A stretch of 64,000 nucleotides of DNA. It comes from Euborellia annulipes. Taxonomy: Eukaryota > Arthropoda > Insecta > Dermaptera > Anisolabididae. A program made the position numbers and the translations under genes. A model generated the notes under the pieces. It saw only the letters and a program-made list of their open reading frames with translations, did not search any database and had not been told where the DNA came from. The stretch lies in contig JAKCPI010027614.1 of the NCBI GenBank assembly GCA_023213315.1, positions 1 to 64,000 on the forward strand. Reading direction: 5' to 3'. Shown piece after piece: positions 24,327 through 35,830 of the stretch (position 1 is its first letter; each line of letters begins with the position of its first letter).

Positions 24327-24515
24327 TATACGAAGGTGGACTGAAAAGTTTCCGACCTATCCAAGATCCAAGACATTTTTTTATCAAATTATTTTTATTT
24401 CCCTACATATTCTACTTGTAAGTCTACACAACTAGCGATGCTCCCATCTCTTTAACCCGTCGAAATAATACTCAAAATAATGGCGATGTCGGAAACTTTT
24501 CAGACCACCCTATAT
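24327..24515. mobile_element. Tc1/mariner-like MITE, TA-flanked
   Basis: Inverted ends GTGGACTGAAAAGTTTCCGAC and GTCGGAAACTTTTCAGACCAC, with TATA at both outer edges, fit mariner-type termini with a TA target. About 190 bp, non-coding. Confidence 0.78.
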
Positions 24516-25954
24516 ATCGATATATATATTTTACTTTTTCTTTAAGGCACTATTTTAATGAGAATGTCGATTAAAGAGGCAACAAATTTAAGGCCATTAC
24601 AATTGGTTCGTGTTCCTCTTTCATTAAAACAGCAACATTCCTTCCCACCCCCTCAAGAACCCTCAACTCTATATACTAAACTCCTTGAAATGAACATTTA
24701 TTGGCTTTTATAAGACTACGAAAAGTGAGTTAAGTTCATTCTAAAAACAAATTTAATATCTATAATTATTTTGCTGAAGTGAGCAGAGCTCATTTAAAAT
24801 AATTATAGAACGGAAAACTTTTTCTTTATTTTATCTTTCTAGTTAGTTCACTTTTAACTTTTTTTTTCTATTCCCATTTAAAATAAATATATTTTCAGTA
24901 AAAAAAAAAAATCATGTCCTTTGTATCTTTTTCTCTTCTGAATAAACAACCAAATTTCACTACCAAATTATATTGGGGAAAAAAACATGTGAACGTTCTT
25001 TTTAAATGTAAAAGTTTTGTATTTATTTAAAAGTGCTTTTTATCCGAGAGTAGTATTTTTTTAAACCAATTTTAAGTTCTGAATAGAATTTAATAGTTTC
25101 TGAAATGAGGGTGTAGGGATGTCCAAACTTCTCTTTACAATTTATTAACTATAATTTTTTTTTTTTGATAGAAGAGGAACAGGATCCAATATTTTTCCGC
25201 TTTGATAAATAATTTGGAATTTAACTAGATAAGCAAATATGCATGTATATTTTCCAGAGGATGGGTATAAATTTTTAAAAAGAAACCGTTATCTATAGAC
25301 ACTGAGCATCGGAATCGTTTTTGTACCATATGAAAAAAAAAAATTGAGTTATAAAACCGGATCCAATAGAATTTTTGTAGAAAGAAAATATGGATGTCAG
25401 TCAAATAAATATTAGGAGATTTTTCCTTTAAGAGGAGAGAGGGAATTTGCTTTATCCCTAGAAAGAAAAGGAATGGATGGCATTTTCCTCCTTTGCAGTT
25501 CAATAATAACGTATTCTATCTTGCTTCCCCAAGGCTTTCTTTTAACGAGCATTAAATTTTTATTTTATTCTATTAAATCCACGAGTCAATTGGGGAAGTA
25601 GAATTCTATCTCATTATAAATTGAACAATATAAATTATACACTAATAAAAAGATTTTAATTAAAAATATCAAAAAAGGTTCGACAGTTTAACAAATTAAA
25701 TTTTTAGTAAACCTTTAAAAATTTCAAAATTTTAGAAATTGGTCCAAGGTTGTAAGTAATGTGTGAATAAAATTTATATTTTAATCTCATTTGGAATTAC
25801 ATTAAGATCTGACAAAAAATCAAAAAAGTGAACTCCCACCACCCACGAGATGGATGTCATCGCCCAATGCCTCTGATTTGCTTATTAATTAAAGTAAAGA
25901 TTCAGAAAACAAGCTTTGGCTTTCTAATGTCATATAATCAGAAAGATGGTCTTG

Positions 25955-26485
25955 CAGAAATCGCAAGTTGTGTGATGTGTTGTTACACCAGATTTTTTGT
26001 ATCATCGAGATATTTAGCTTCTAATAGCACCATAACTAGGGGTGTTCGGTTATGGAAAAAATTAATTGAATAACGATTATATGAAAAATAATCGATTATT
26101 TTCCCATAATCGATTATAGGAAGGGTCAAAATATATATTTTATTGAAGCCAGACCACAGGTGTTCCAAATTCGGACGTCTGGCAACCCTAATTATAGAGA
26201 AATATTCGGATCTTTTTTCATAATCGATTTTGCGAAATAATCGACGATTATATTTTTTTAATAATCGATTATTTTTTAAGAAAATAATCAGTATATTATC
26301 AATTAATTTGCACAGCCCAACTTTGAATAGAAGTCAAATTTATTATATAGTAACTAAAATATAAAATTTCACCCTTGTAATTTGTTCATGCAGACCGACC
26401 ATTTTTCGAATCAGAGACCATCAAAAAATTTCAACATTGATTTTTGACACGATCGCAATACTTTCTCTATGGTAAGAGCAAGTAA
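25955..26485 (+). repeat. HER copy split by an ATCGATTA-rich insertion
   Basis: The left part (25955-26035) has the degenerate hairpin end TTACACCAGATT and TATTTAGCTTC; the right part (26335-26485) has GACCGACCATTTTTCG, TTTTTGACAC and TACTTTCTCTATGGTAAGAG. Between them lie about 300 foreign bases. Confidence 0.7.
26038..26322. mobile_element. Probable hAT-like MITE rich in ATAATCGATTAT
   Basis: Left end CTAGGGGTGTTCGG and right end TTGCACAGCCCAA are imperfect inverted copies; the interior carries several AATCGATTATTTT units in both orientations. No clean 8-bp duplication is visible. Confidence 0.5.
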
Positions 26486-26672
26486 ATAATTGCAATTTAG
26501 GCTTGAAAACATAAAAAAGAATTGGATGAAAAAAGTGTAAAACAAATTTCCATCTATAATTATTTGCAAAAAAAAAGTTCATTAAAAAAAAATTAATTAG
26601 GAGGAAGAATATTTTACCTAACCAAAAGAGATGGAGTTGAAAATTTCACAAACTATATTTGAGTAATCCTCA

Positions 26673-26713
26673 GAGAGAGAGAGATTGGAGAGAGAGAGAG
26701 AGAGAGAGAGAGG
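26673..26713. repeat. (GA)n microsatellite
   Basis: A nearly pure AG repeat of about 40 bases with one interruption. Confidence 0.95.
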
Positions 26714-27467
26714 CTTCTTCTCCCCCCAATAAGTTTACAACATTCCAACAAGTTAGTCTCATTTTGTTTCATCGGATCCACCGACCCACCCCAAGACTTA
26801 GTCACTACGCAACTTCGTGATTATTATAAGGGATCTATAATATAAAATTTTCCAACTATCGTTAAATATGAGAAAGTTTTTAAGTTTAATGTCCTTTTAA
26901 TTTGAAATACAGTATAGCTAATGAAGTTTTTATTTATTTATTTATTTTCTATTCATTATTAATTATTGTGTGTAACACAAATGAGGTATCACAACACATT
27001 CATTTTAAATGTTTGTTTGTAATCTTGATTAAACTTGTGATGATTTGATGAATCAAGTCAAAAATTGCTGATGCGTGCAACTTTTCAAAAGCTAAACCAA
27101 ATAGCAATCAGCAAGCAGACAAAATTTGAACAGAATTGAGAGAAAATCATTCCTCTCCCTTGATATATAATAATCTCTGGTTTGGGAAATTTGCTGAGCA
27201 TTTATTTTAAAAGTTGAATGACTTGTGACATAATTTTTATTTTTTTTTTTTATGGAACTTGGAAATGTCTCCGCCTCCTTTGGTTTATTAAAAAGCGTAT
27301 AATTTGTACTAATAAGTATTTGTCCGATTTAATTAATATCAAACGCAATTAGTCAAGTTTTATATTAAGAGCTGAAGAAAATTAAATGAGAATATGTCTG
27401 CAAAAAGATTATAACGATTTTTTTTTTTTTGGATGGCAGTCGAAAAAAGAATATTTTTTGTGATTAA

Positions 27468-27866
27468 GGTGCGCGTCTCGAAAAACGGTTAGAACACTTT
27501 TGACTACCGAGTTACTCGAGGCGGCAAGAGATGGCGTTAGGTTTTTCCATAGGAATCATGGGATTTATTCCATTTCATTCTAGAGCTTCCAGCTAATTAA
27601 TTAAGGGGAGAAAATTAATTATTTTTTAACACAATGATTACTAATTTAATTATCTACAACTTATAGAGCTCCTTTTTTTAAAATATCATTTATTTAATGA
27701 GATTAATCTAAAAAAAAAAATTAATTTTTCGAAAATCAAAAAAAGGGCTTCTAAATAAGTTGTAGATATATTTTAAATAGCTTTAATTAAAAAAAAATTT
27801 GAGGTCGATAGCTTCAAAATTGTGGCCGCTGGAAACTCCCAAAATTAGCACCCCGAGACGCGCACC
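27468..27866. mobile_element. MITE with GGTGCGCGTCTCG ends at TTAA
   Basis: Inverted ends GGTGCGCGTCTCG and CGAGACGCGCACC, perfect over 13 bases, each bordered by TTAA (27464-27467 and 27867-27870). This fits a piggyBac-like TTAA target; a TA target with ends one base longer on each side is equally consistent. 399 bp, non-coding. Confidence 0.75.
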
Positions 27867-27960
27867 TTAAACAAAGATTTTCACCTTAAAATTTGAAAAA
27901 TATGTCTCAAAAAATTTTTTGCTTATGCGCATTTCGACGGTAATACGCGAGTTTGTGTCA

Positions 27961-28050
27961 TAGCTCTGAAATTTACGTATTGATATCGAAATAAGCACAA
28001 GCTAAAATAAAATCCTTTTGAAACTTAACCTTGTTGTTATTTATCTACTG
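27961..28050 (+). ncRNA. Hammerhead-like motif with retroelement tail (degenerate)
   Basis: TAGCT before CTGAA pairs with AGCTA at 28000-28004, as stem I of a type I hammerhead should. GAAAT lies at 27988-27992. The core is damaged (CTGAAAT) and the cleavage triplet altered. The downstream CTTTTGAAACTTAACCTTG also follows the motif at 34686. Confidence 0.4.
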
Positions 28051-28080
28051 TATAATTAGATGGTTATTTAATTTAAAAAA

Positions 28081-28121
28081 CCAATACTTTCTCTCTCTAT
28101 ATATAGGTAAGAGAAAGTAAA
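28081..28121 (+). repeat. HER right-end fragment
   Basis: Only CCAATACTTTCTCTCTC, TATATA and GGTAAGAGAAAGTA remain; these form the small terminal palindrome. Confidence 0.75.
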
Positions 28122-28630
28122 GAGTGTTTAAAGTTTTTTCCTACCATAAATGTGTTTTGCGTAGAAGTTTCACTATTTTTTTTTTTTTTTAATATTCATT
28201 TTTAGTTTAGTCTACTATTATTTATTTATTCATTCATTTTTTTTTTTTTTTTTGCTGATTCCTATTCAAGAAAGCAACAAGTAAATTTCTTTCTATTTTT
28301 TTCCCTTAACCTTCTTAAATTTGCATTTGATGTTGTTGCTATAATTTAAGACATATCTTATTTCCCATAGACCCGTTCGTTCTTTTCTTTGAAAATATTT
28401 CACATAGCGGTTACTTAATATAATTATCATTTATTATTGTATTGTGAATTGTTCTTTTTTTTTTTTAATTTTCACTTGCGCCAAAAACGGAATATTATGT
28501 TTCCGGGGGGAATAAAAATTTAAGAATAAGTTTTAAAAAAATTTAATGAATTAAAAAAAAATATATAAAAATTTTATTTATTTAAAAATGGCGTAAATTG
28601 ACGAAATTTTTTTTTTTCTATGTAAACTTT

Positions 28631-29221
28631 TTACTTTCTCTTACCTCTATTATGTTAATATATATAGAGAGAGAGAAAGTATTGTATTCATGACAAAAAT
28701 TCGATGTCGTGATTTTGATAGATATACACGTTTTGAGCCCGAAAAAATGGTTTTCGCAACATGGTCTGTGAACAAAATATCTCATGAACAAGAAGAGCGA
28801 GCTAGGAGGTTGACATTTTATATTTTAGTTAGTTACTCTCCTGGGACGTGACACGAAGCTTTTGAACGAAATCGGCCAAAGAGTACTAGGACTTTACTGA
28901 TATACTTTTTCAGTTTTTTTCGATTTTCTCAAAATTCGCTCTAACGATTTTGATTAAAATTCAAAAATCAATTATTTTTTCGGTGCTCTTTAAAATGTAT
29001 ATTTGCTCTCAAGAGTGTTTGAAGACCACTTTGCTCTTGTACTTAATAGGAAAGATAGGAAACTATAAATATTTTCCCATGTTTAAATCTTGAATTATAT
29101 TGGCGGAAACTAAATATATGTCGACACAAAAAATCTGGTGTGACAAGCACAGAACACAACTTTTGATTACCGAAGGTAAGAGAAAGTTATGTGCCGTGCG
29201 ACCAGTCACACCACATTTTTT
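28631..29221 (-). repeat. HER, near full-length copy
   Basis: Starts with TTACTTTCTCTTACC and TATATAGAGAGAGAGAAAGT, then TTCGATGTCGTGATTTTGAT, AAATCGGCCAAAGAGTACTAG, GCTCTTTAAAATGTATATT, AACTAAATATATGTCGACAC, and ends in the hairpin at 29130-29221. It retains the outer inverted motif at the body end that the 33045 copy has lost. Confidence 0.88.
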
Positions 29222-30877
29222 ATATAAAACTAATTGAAATTTCATTTCTCAAGTTTTTTTCTTTTCTTTTTATTTGGATTAGTTTTTTCTCTTATAATTA
29301 GTGGTCAAAATACTTTTGCAATAGGAAAATAATTTCGAGGGTGGCTTGGATTATTCGTTCAATAAGTTTTTTCCAGCCGAATTTTTTTTTATTACCAAAC
29401 GAATTTTCTATTCTGCTATATTTTCGCATCCCTGGTTTTAAATCCCGTTGGGGTGGGTGCAGAATTCCTTTAGTTAAAAAAATTCATTTTTTTTCACATA
29501 CCGGTACATCAAATAAAATGATAAATATACTGGGCTATATATATATATATATAGGCTAATGTATTAACTCACAAAGAAACGTTTATTTTTTCCCATGTTG
29601 ATTTAATAATAAATAATAACATAAACAGGATTTTTTTTACGCTTCCATAGATTTTTGTTTTTTTGAGAATTTTTCTCTTTTATTTAAAGAGGATGTGAAT
29701 TCATTCTAATTAATAATATCAAATTTTTGATGTGAATTTTTAGTTAAGTATTAATCAATTCTTTTTAAATTTTGTTACGAGCAACCAATGGCGAAATAAT
29801 ACAAAATTTATAGGATGGGGTTTATGATTTCTAATAGGATATAGAGAGGAAGGGAAATCTAAAGTTTTCTCGCAAGCAGGGGCGTAAATAACACCCCCGC
29901 AGATCCCGCAATGCAGGGGGGGGACGCAGCAGGTCTAAGGTCGCAGGGACCCGAATTTAAAAATAAAATCAAAACACATTTTACAATTCATTAAATTAAA
30001 TTAAATTCATTAAATTAATAATAATTCATTAAAAAAAATGTTCCATAAATAATCAACGTGATAGATACAATAGTATAGTAGTGACTGTGCCGTCAGTGCC
30101 TAGGGGGGGGGGGGCATTGCCAGAATTTGTGGGCGTCATTTTGGCTATAAGGAGAGTTTTGTTATTATTGAATCAATAAAATTTTGTATATAATGAAAGT
30201 TGTTCGAGTAGTACATTTAAAAGCTAGACTCTAAACTCTAATTGTAAGATCGATAATAAATATAAAAAAAAAAATTCATGAAGTAAATATTTTCTCTTTG
30301 CTAAAAGCCTCTAAAGACGTAAGTGAAGTTTGATTTTAGATTCTTTAAAGTTTGTTAATGTTCCGATTGCAAACTATGTTATTCAATATAATTGAATTAT
30401 TAAATAGTGTAAAAAAAATTTCTTTCTAAAATACACTAGGCCTAATCATATTTGCTATGTAATTGATATTATTTATTAATATAACATATATTTAAGCCTC
30501 AATGATAGGTAATTATTAATTAATAATGTTTAGCCAGAAATTATTAAATGCTAATTGATCAGGAAAATAAATATAGTAATTTTTTTTTCAATCAGAAGTT
30601 GTTATTTTTGAAGTAGTGTTTAGAAGATTCAACAAGGTCGAACCGGTAAATAAATTTATCAGTGAAAAGTAATAAACTTGCCTCTATTTTTATTTTTTTA
30701 CACTTGATTGCTCAACGCCCTTTTCACTGCCCTAACCAGGAAGAGAGGTGAAAAATTTCAACTTGCGCTTTTCAATAAATTTTTCCTTTTCCAAGAGGGA
30801 GTTTGTCACGATTCTTTGATAGAGCTGCCAATTATAAAGCGACCTAATTTTAGTAATAATTAGTTTAATAAATTTTT

Positions 30878-31180
30878 TATAGAGCACAACTTTCTTTTAC
30901 TTTCGGTAATTAAAAGTTGTGTTCTGTGCTTGTCAAATCGGATTTTTTTTTTGTATTTCGTTACCAAGACAACTATACCTCCTATCTTTAATACAAGAGT
31001 AGGGGTATTTCAAATAAATTTGATGGTATAATTAGAAAATATATTTTAAAGAGAATCTCAAAAATAATTGATTTATGAATTTTAATCAAAATGGTTAGAA
31101 CGAATTTTGAGAAAATCAAAAACAAAAAAACAAAAAGTACATCAGTAAAGTACTAGGCTGATATTATTTATATGAGTGCA
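30878..31180 (+). repeat. HER, 3'-truncated copy
   Basis: A degenerate hairpin (30885-30947) is followed by TACCAAGACAACTATACCTCC, TTTTAAAGAGAATCTC and AAGTACATCAGTAAAGTACTAG in the order seen at 33045. The right end is lost. Confidence 0.75.
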
Positions 31181-31216
31181 TGCCAGAGGGGTACTTAACT
31201 TAAATATCAAATTTGA

Positions 31217-31786
31217 CTATTCTCTAAGAGAAAACGTTAACTTTTAACATCTGAAATCAGCGTTAATTCATTTCAACACCTCCTTGCCTCAAATTGCTAT
31301 TCTGTAAGCGAAATCTTTAACCCGAAAGCGTTAACATTTAGTCAATAGTGTTAAAAATTAATGTCATGTCGGGGGTGCCTTTAATATTTTAACGCCGTAT
31401 TTAATGAATAAAAATGGCGTCTTTAACCTAAGGAAAAGTAAGGTTATGATTTTGACAGTTTTGAGATAAAAGCAACATGCTAACGTTTGTGTTAAAACTT
31501 TGTTTAGAGAATAGCATTTTTTAACGCTGGTGTTATTACTTTACTTTTTAAAACCCAATATTTTAAAGTCATGCAATTGGCCTATGGCTCAGAGGTAGAG
31601 TTTTGGCTTCTGATACCAAAGGTCAAGGGTTCGCATCCCGTCCCAGGCGACAAAAACTATTTGAGTTAAATTGGATACCAATCAATTGAAATAAATAGGA
31701 ACGGAGTCTAAATGGCCTCCGATGCCGAAAATACCTTAAAAGGAATTAAAAAAAAAAATTAACTTCTGTTTTTAGAGAATAGACCT
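31217..31786. repeat. Possible MITE with CTATTCTCTAA ends
   Basis: CTATTCTCTAAG at 31218 faces TTAGAGAATAG at about 31505 and again at 31775, with GTTAAC/CGTTAA motifs inside. A SINE lies between the last two ends. Boundaries are uncertain. Confidence 0.35.
31577..31758 (+). mobile_element. tRNA-derived SINE, family A, full length
   Basis: A-box-like TGGCTCAGAGGTAG at 31585-31598, B box GGTTCGCATCC at 31628-31638, body with GATACCAATCAATTGAAATA and GGAGTCTAAATGGCC, core TCCGATGCCGAAAA and a short A tail. Classic SINE layout of about 180 bases. Confidence 0.85.
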
Positions 31787-33044
31787 AATTATAAGCCTTT
31801 TTCGAATTAGGCTATTAATAATGGGTCATTTTGAGAGTAAAAATAAATAAATTGCTATAATATAAATAATAATTTAACGATATGGTAGTTTATTATTATT
31901 ATTATTGTTGTTCGTGAGTGATGATAGGATAATTAAACCTGACCCGAAACGTCTTTATGAATTAACCTGTTTCTGAGTTCTAATCTACCTGCATGAAATT
32001 CCACCCAAGCAGCCATCAACTATACAGTATATCCCTCATACACATTCAAGATTAATGTATAAACCCATTATTCTATTGACATATATGAATACAAACGTAA
32101 ACTAATGGAGTATCTAGAAAATCATTGTGCAGTTATAATAACTTTATAAATTTGGAATTTCTTCTCACGTTCTCTTTAATTACTTGTTATGCGAAAATAA
32201 ATAGAATAGATGAATAAGAGGAAATTTACCTTTATAAGCGCGAGAAATAAAGAAAAAATTATTCAAATGCAAGACCATCGGACTAAATTCGGTTAACCAA
32301 TTAAATATAAATTTCCCTAAATTCCGTAAGCAGCCACCAGAACCACAATAAATGTCACAGACAGTTCCAATTTAATAATTAAAACTAATATGAAATGATT
32401 CACAATTTCCTCGTCATTTATTAGAGTTCCAAAAAAAAATTAACCACCACACCTCAAAAATGACTCAACTAAAAAATCGTTTCCTTTCGAATTATTAATG
32501 ATTTACCAATAAAAAACAAATTTCTTTTTCCACTTCCATAATGGCGCGACAATTTTCTTCTATTATATATCGAAATAAAAAAAAAAAAATCTGTTTTGAG
32601 TTTGTCTTATTGGTCTGGTCTTATGGGGAATTTCTCTCTCTTTCGCTCATGGAGGAAAAGTTAGATTGATAAACGGGGTGGATGGGGTGGAATAAAAAAA
32701 AAAAATGGAATCAGGCACATATGTCTTATTCTTTCTTTTTCCCCACTTCTCTTATCTACGTAACGAGTTAATAGAGAATTCGAAAAATATTATTTATAGT
32801 AGAGTATATAAATAAGTGAATCAATTCGTGAATTAAATGGCAAAAAAAAAAAAAAATACATCACGATTGGTTAACGGGAAATTTATCAATTAATTCCAGT
32901 GGATTATTTCAAATTAGGAGGATTTAAATGCATCAATGGAAACCTAAATCCTTTAAATAAATAAATGTATATGAATTGGGTATTTAATATTAATAAAAAA
33001 ATTAAATGTAGATTAAGATTAAATTACGGTAAATTAAATAAAAA

Positions 33045-33660
33045 AAAATCTGGTGTGACAGCACACAACTTTCTCTTACCTTCGATAAAAGAAAGTTGTG
33101 TACTGTGCTTTCACACCAGATTTTTCGTATCGACATATATTTAGTTTCCGCCGATATACTAGAATTCAGATGTAAAATTTATAAGTATGGGAAAATATTT
33201 ATATTTTGTTACCATGGCAACCATTTCTCTTATCTTTCCTATGAAATACAAGAGTAAAATGGTCTTCAGAAGAATTCAATGGCAGAATGAGAATATACAT
33301 TTTAAAGAGCACCTAAAAAACTAATTGATTTTTGAATTAAAAAAAAAATTGTTTGAGCGAATTTTGAGAAAATCGAAAAAAACTGAAAAAGTGTATCAGT
33401 AAAGTACTAGTACTTTTTGGCCGATTTTGATTAAAAGCTTATTTCCACGCCTCAGGGGGATGTTTAACTTAAATATAAAATTTCAACCTCGTAGCTCAAT
33501 TCCTTCATGCTTAAAATTGAACACACCCAGACAGACACACACACACACAGACTGACCATGTCTAGAAAACCATTTTTTGGATTCAGTTGACCTAAGATCC
33601 ATCGAAATCTCGACATCGAATTTTTGACATGAATCCAATACTTTCTCTCTCTATATATTA
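33045..33660 (+). repeat. HER, reference-quality copy (about 615 bp)
   Basis: Left terminal hairpin 33047-33125 (TCTGGTGTGAC ... TCACACCAGA), then body landmarks in order: CGACATATATTTAGTTTCCG, TTACCATGGCAACC, TACAAGAGTAAAATGGTC, CATTTTAAAGAGCACC, AGTACTAGTACTTTTTGGCC, a CACACA tract, AAATCTCGACATCG, TTTTTGACATGAATCC and TACTTTCTCTCTC. No open frame longer than about 70 codons, so it is non-coding. Confidence 0.9.
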
Positions 33661-34311
33661 ACATATATTGTATATAGAAGTAATTTCTAGTGCCCGGATG
33701 AATTTAGGTGAGAAAATGCAAATTTGCTGGGCTTCAGTTTTAGGGTGATCGAATTTTTATTTTCACTTCAACAACCTTTAAGTGATATTCCTACACATTG
33801 TTGGCAATATAATAAAATTATAGAATTTTGGTGAATGTTAAAGGGTTTTTAAAATCGATTGAAGGAGCTTATTTTTTTTTTATAAGGTTATATACATCCC
33901 CCCCCCTGGCTCCCTTCTACCCCTTAAACTTTCGCCTTTTTTTCTCCCATCTTTTCCTTAGTACAAGGAGCGTAACGAGAAAAAGAGACATAAAAGACAA
34001 TCAATTGCTATTCAACCAGAAAAAGAATGAAAATAATTTTAAGTTCCTACTTTCTTACAACAAAAGACATTCTATTGAAAAAAGATACATTTATAAATAA
34101 ATTTTCTCTGCTAGTGATGGGAAAAAAATTTTCTCATTATTTAATATTGAAAAAATAAAAAATAAGGTTGGCCTATTAAATATAGATGAAAATTTTGTAG
34201 AAAAAAAAAAATTTCCTCTTTTAATTAAATTTTGTTAATCTTTCTGAAAATTCATCTCTTTCATAATTAAAAAAATAATATTGTTAATTCCTTCTGTTTA
34301 AAATATAACGA

Positions 34312-34312
34312 C

Positions 34313-34351
<39 letters not shown>
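34312..34351. repeat. Poly(A) run, about 40 bases
   Basis: Uninterrupted A tract; no SINE or LINE body could be recognised before it. Confidence 0.9.
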
Positions 34352-34353
<2 letters not shown>

Positions 34354-34683
34354 ATTAAAAAAATCTTATTTTAACTCAAGGAAAGAAAAAAATTTAAAAA
34401 TATAAAATTCTAAAAATATTAATCTTTGAAGGTGACAGACAATTTCTGAAGTAAAATAAAACCTAAATACTTGTTTTAGATCTTAAGCAAATTCGTCTTA
34501 TTAAGTTAATAGAAGTTTGAAAATAATATTCAAATAAAACATAATAAAATGAATAGTAAGCGATGAAGAATGAAATCAGTAAAATATGCGGATGATGAAT
34601 AACTAGCTAGCGCAATTGAAGGGGAACAGGATGCAGATCGAGACCCAACTAGGTTAAGTTTTAAGTTTCTAAAGTTGAGTCAT

Positions 34684-34760
34684 AACTCTGAAGATAAGTT
34701 GAAAGTCGAAATGCACATAAGCTGAAAATAAACACTTTTAAAACTTAACCTAGTGTTAAT
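34684..34760 (+). ncRNA. Hammerhead-like motif with retroelement tail (degenerate)
   Basis: CTGAAGA at 34688-34694, GAAA at 34708-34711, then ATG and CAT able to pair as a small stem III and a TA cleavage context before AGC. The tail CTTTTAAAACTTAACCTAGTG is shared with 28010. Stem II is decayed. Confidence 0.35.
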
Positions 34761-34775
34761 TAATTATCTGTAAAC

Positions 34776-34898
34776 GAGGGTTCGCAACCCGTCTCATGTG
34801 ACAAATTGGCTACCAATCAATTTAAATAAATAGGAAGGGGTATAAATGGCCTCCGATGCCGAAAAAGACCTTAAATGAAATTTAAAAATAAAAAAAAA
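34776..34898 (+). mobile_element. 5'-truncated SINE A
   Basis: It starts at the B box (GGGTTCGCAACCC) and has TACCAATCAATTTAAATAAA, TATAAATGGCCTCCGATGCC and an A tail. It joins directly to the preceding retroelement tail. Confidence 0.75.
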
Positions 34899-34925
34899 AT
34901 GTAATAAATCATTTTAATCGGTATG

Positions 34926-35235
34926 GGGTCGTCCACATATTTTGTAACGCCTTTTTTTGACGATTTTCCAGTCCCCCGTCCCCCCTGTCACACTTAGTCA
35001 CATACAAACAAACCCCCCTACAAATATTGTCACTACATAGAACTATCCCCCCCCCCCGAATAAAATTTCTTATACAAAATTAATATTATTTTACTTTTTT
35101 TTTTTAATTTTATAAATTAAACTTTGAATTTTTATGTCACACACCCTAGAGAAATCCCCGGGTCCCCCATGTCACAATTAGTAACGTTTTGACCCCCCCC
35201 CCCCTTAACGCGTTACGTATTATGTGGACGACTCC
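34926..35235. mobile_element. MITE with GGGTCGTCCACATA ends
   Basis: GGGTCGTCCACATA at the left and TATGTGGACGACTCC at the right, with GTAACGC/GCGTTAC further in, are inverted copies. The interior has C-rich runs. Flanks TCGGTATG and TGAGTATG match at 6 of 8 bases, a possible decayed hAT-type duplication. Confidence 0.65.
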
Positions 35236-35559
35236 TGAGTATGATAAATAATTTAATTTAAATTTTTTCTTTCTTTCTGGCTACATAATAATATATAAAC
35301 ATTTAATGAGTATTCTAACTACAAAATTTTCTAGAAGAATTAAATCTGACAAATATTTATTCAAAATCATTAAAAAAGGATTCATTGCACGGTATTCATA
35401 TTCTATTTATATAACTGAAATAAAATCTTTTTTTAAATCCGGGAATCGAACCTATAAGGTTGAAGAAATCTTTTAATTTATAAAAAATTTTCTTTAATTT
35501 TTCATTATAAAAAAAAAAAAAAAAAAAACATCAGAAAAGGGATTGACACTCCAAAGAGA

Positions 35560-35830
35560 AGGGGCCGAGGCGTGAAGGGCTCGTAGGTCAATTTCGTTGT
35601 CCATTGGTCAAAGGGCAGGGTGGGCGGACCCAAGACATCCTCCCAGCCAACCAGATTGCATCATAGCATCTCCTCTCTCTTTCGCACTTGTATCTCCATC
35701 TCTCTCACTCTAAAGAACCTAACCAGGCATGGCGGCCGGCGGCCGGCGCCTTGCATCTCATCTCATCTCAACTCAACTCACCACATACTCTACATAATTA
35801 TATTTCCTCCGTAGGAAATAAAAAGAGCAC
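35560..35830. promoter_or_regulatory. GC-rich island in intron
   Basis: Contains CCATTGGTC, GGGTGGGCGGACC (GC-box-like) and a GGCGGCCGGCGGCCGGCGCC block within AT-rich DNA. It could be an internal promoter or untranslated exon. A short plus-strand frame beginning ATGGCGGCCGGC is open for 22 codons only. No family match. Confidence 0.25.

Noticed and set aside
31585..31650. Possible tRNA gene
   Set aside because: A and B boxes are good, but no full cloverleaf is seen and the sequence continues into a SINE body found elsewhere.
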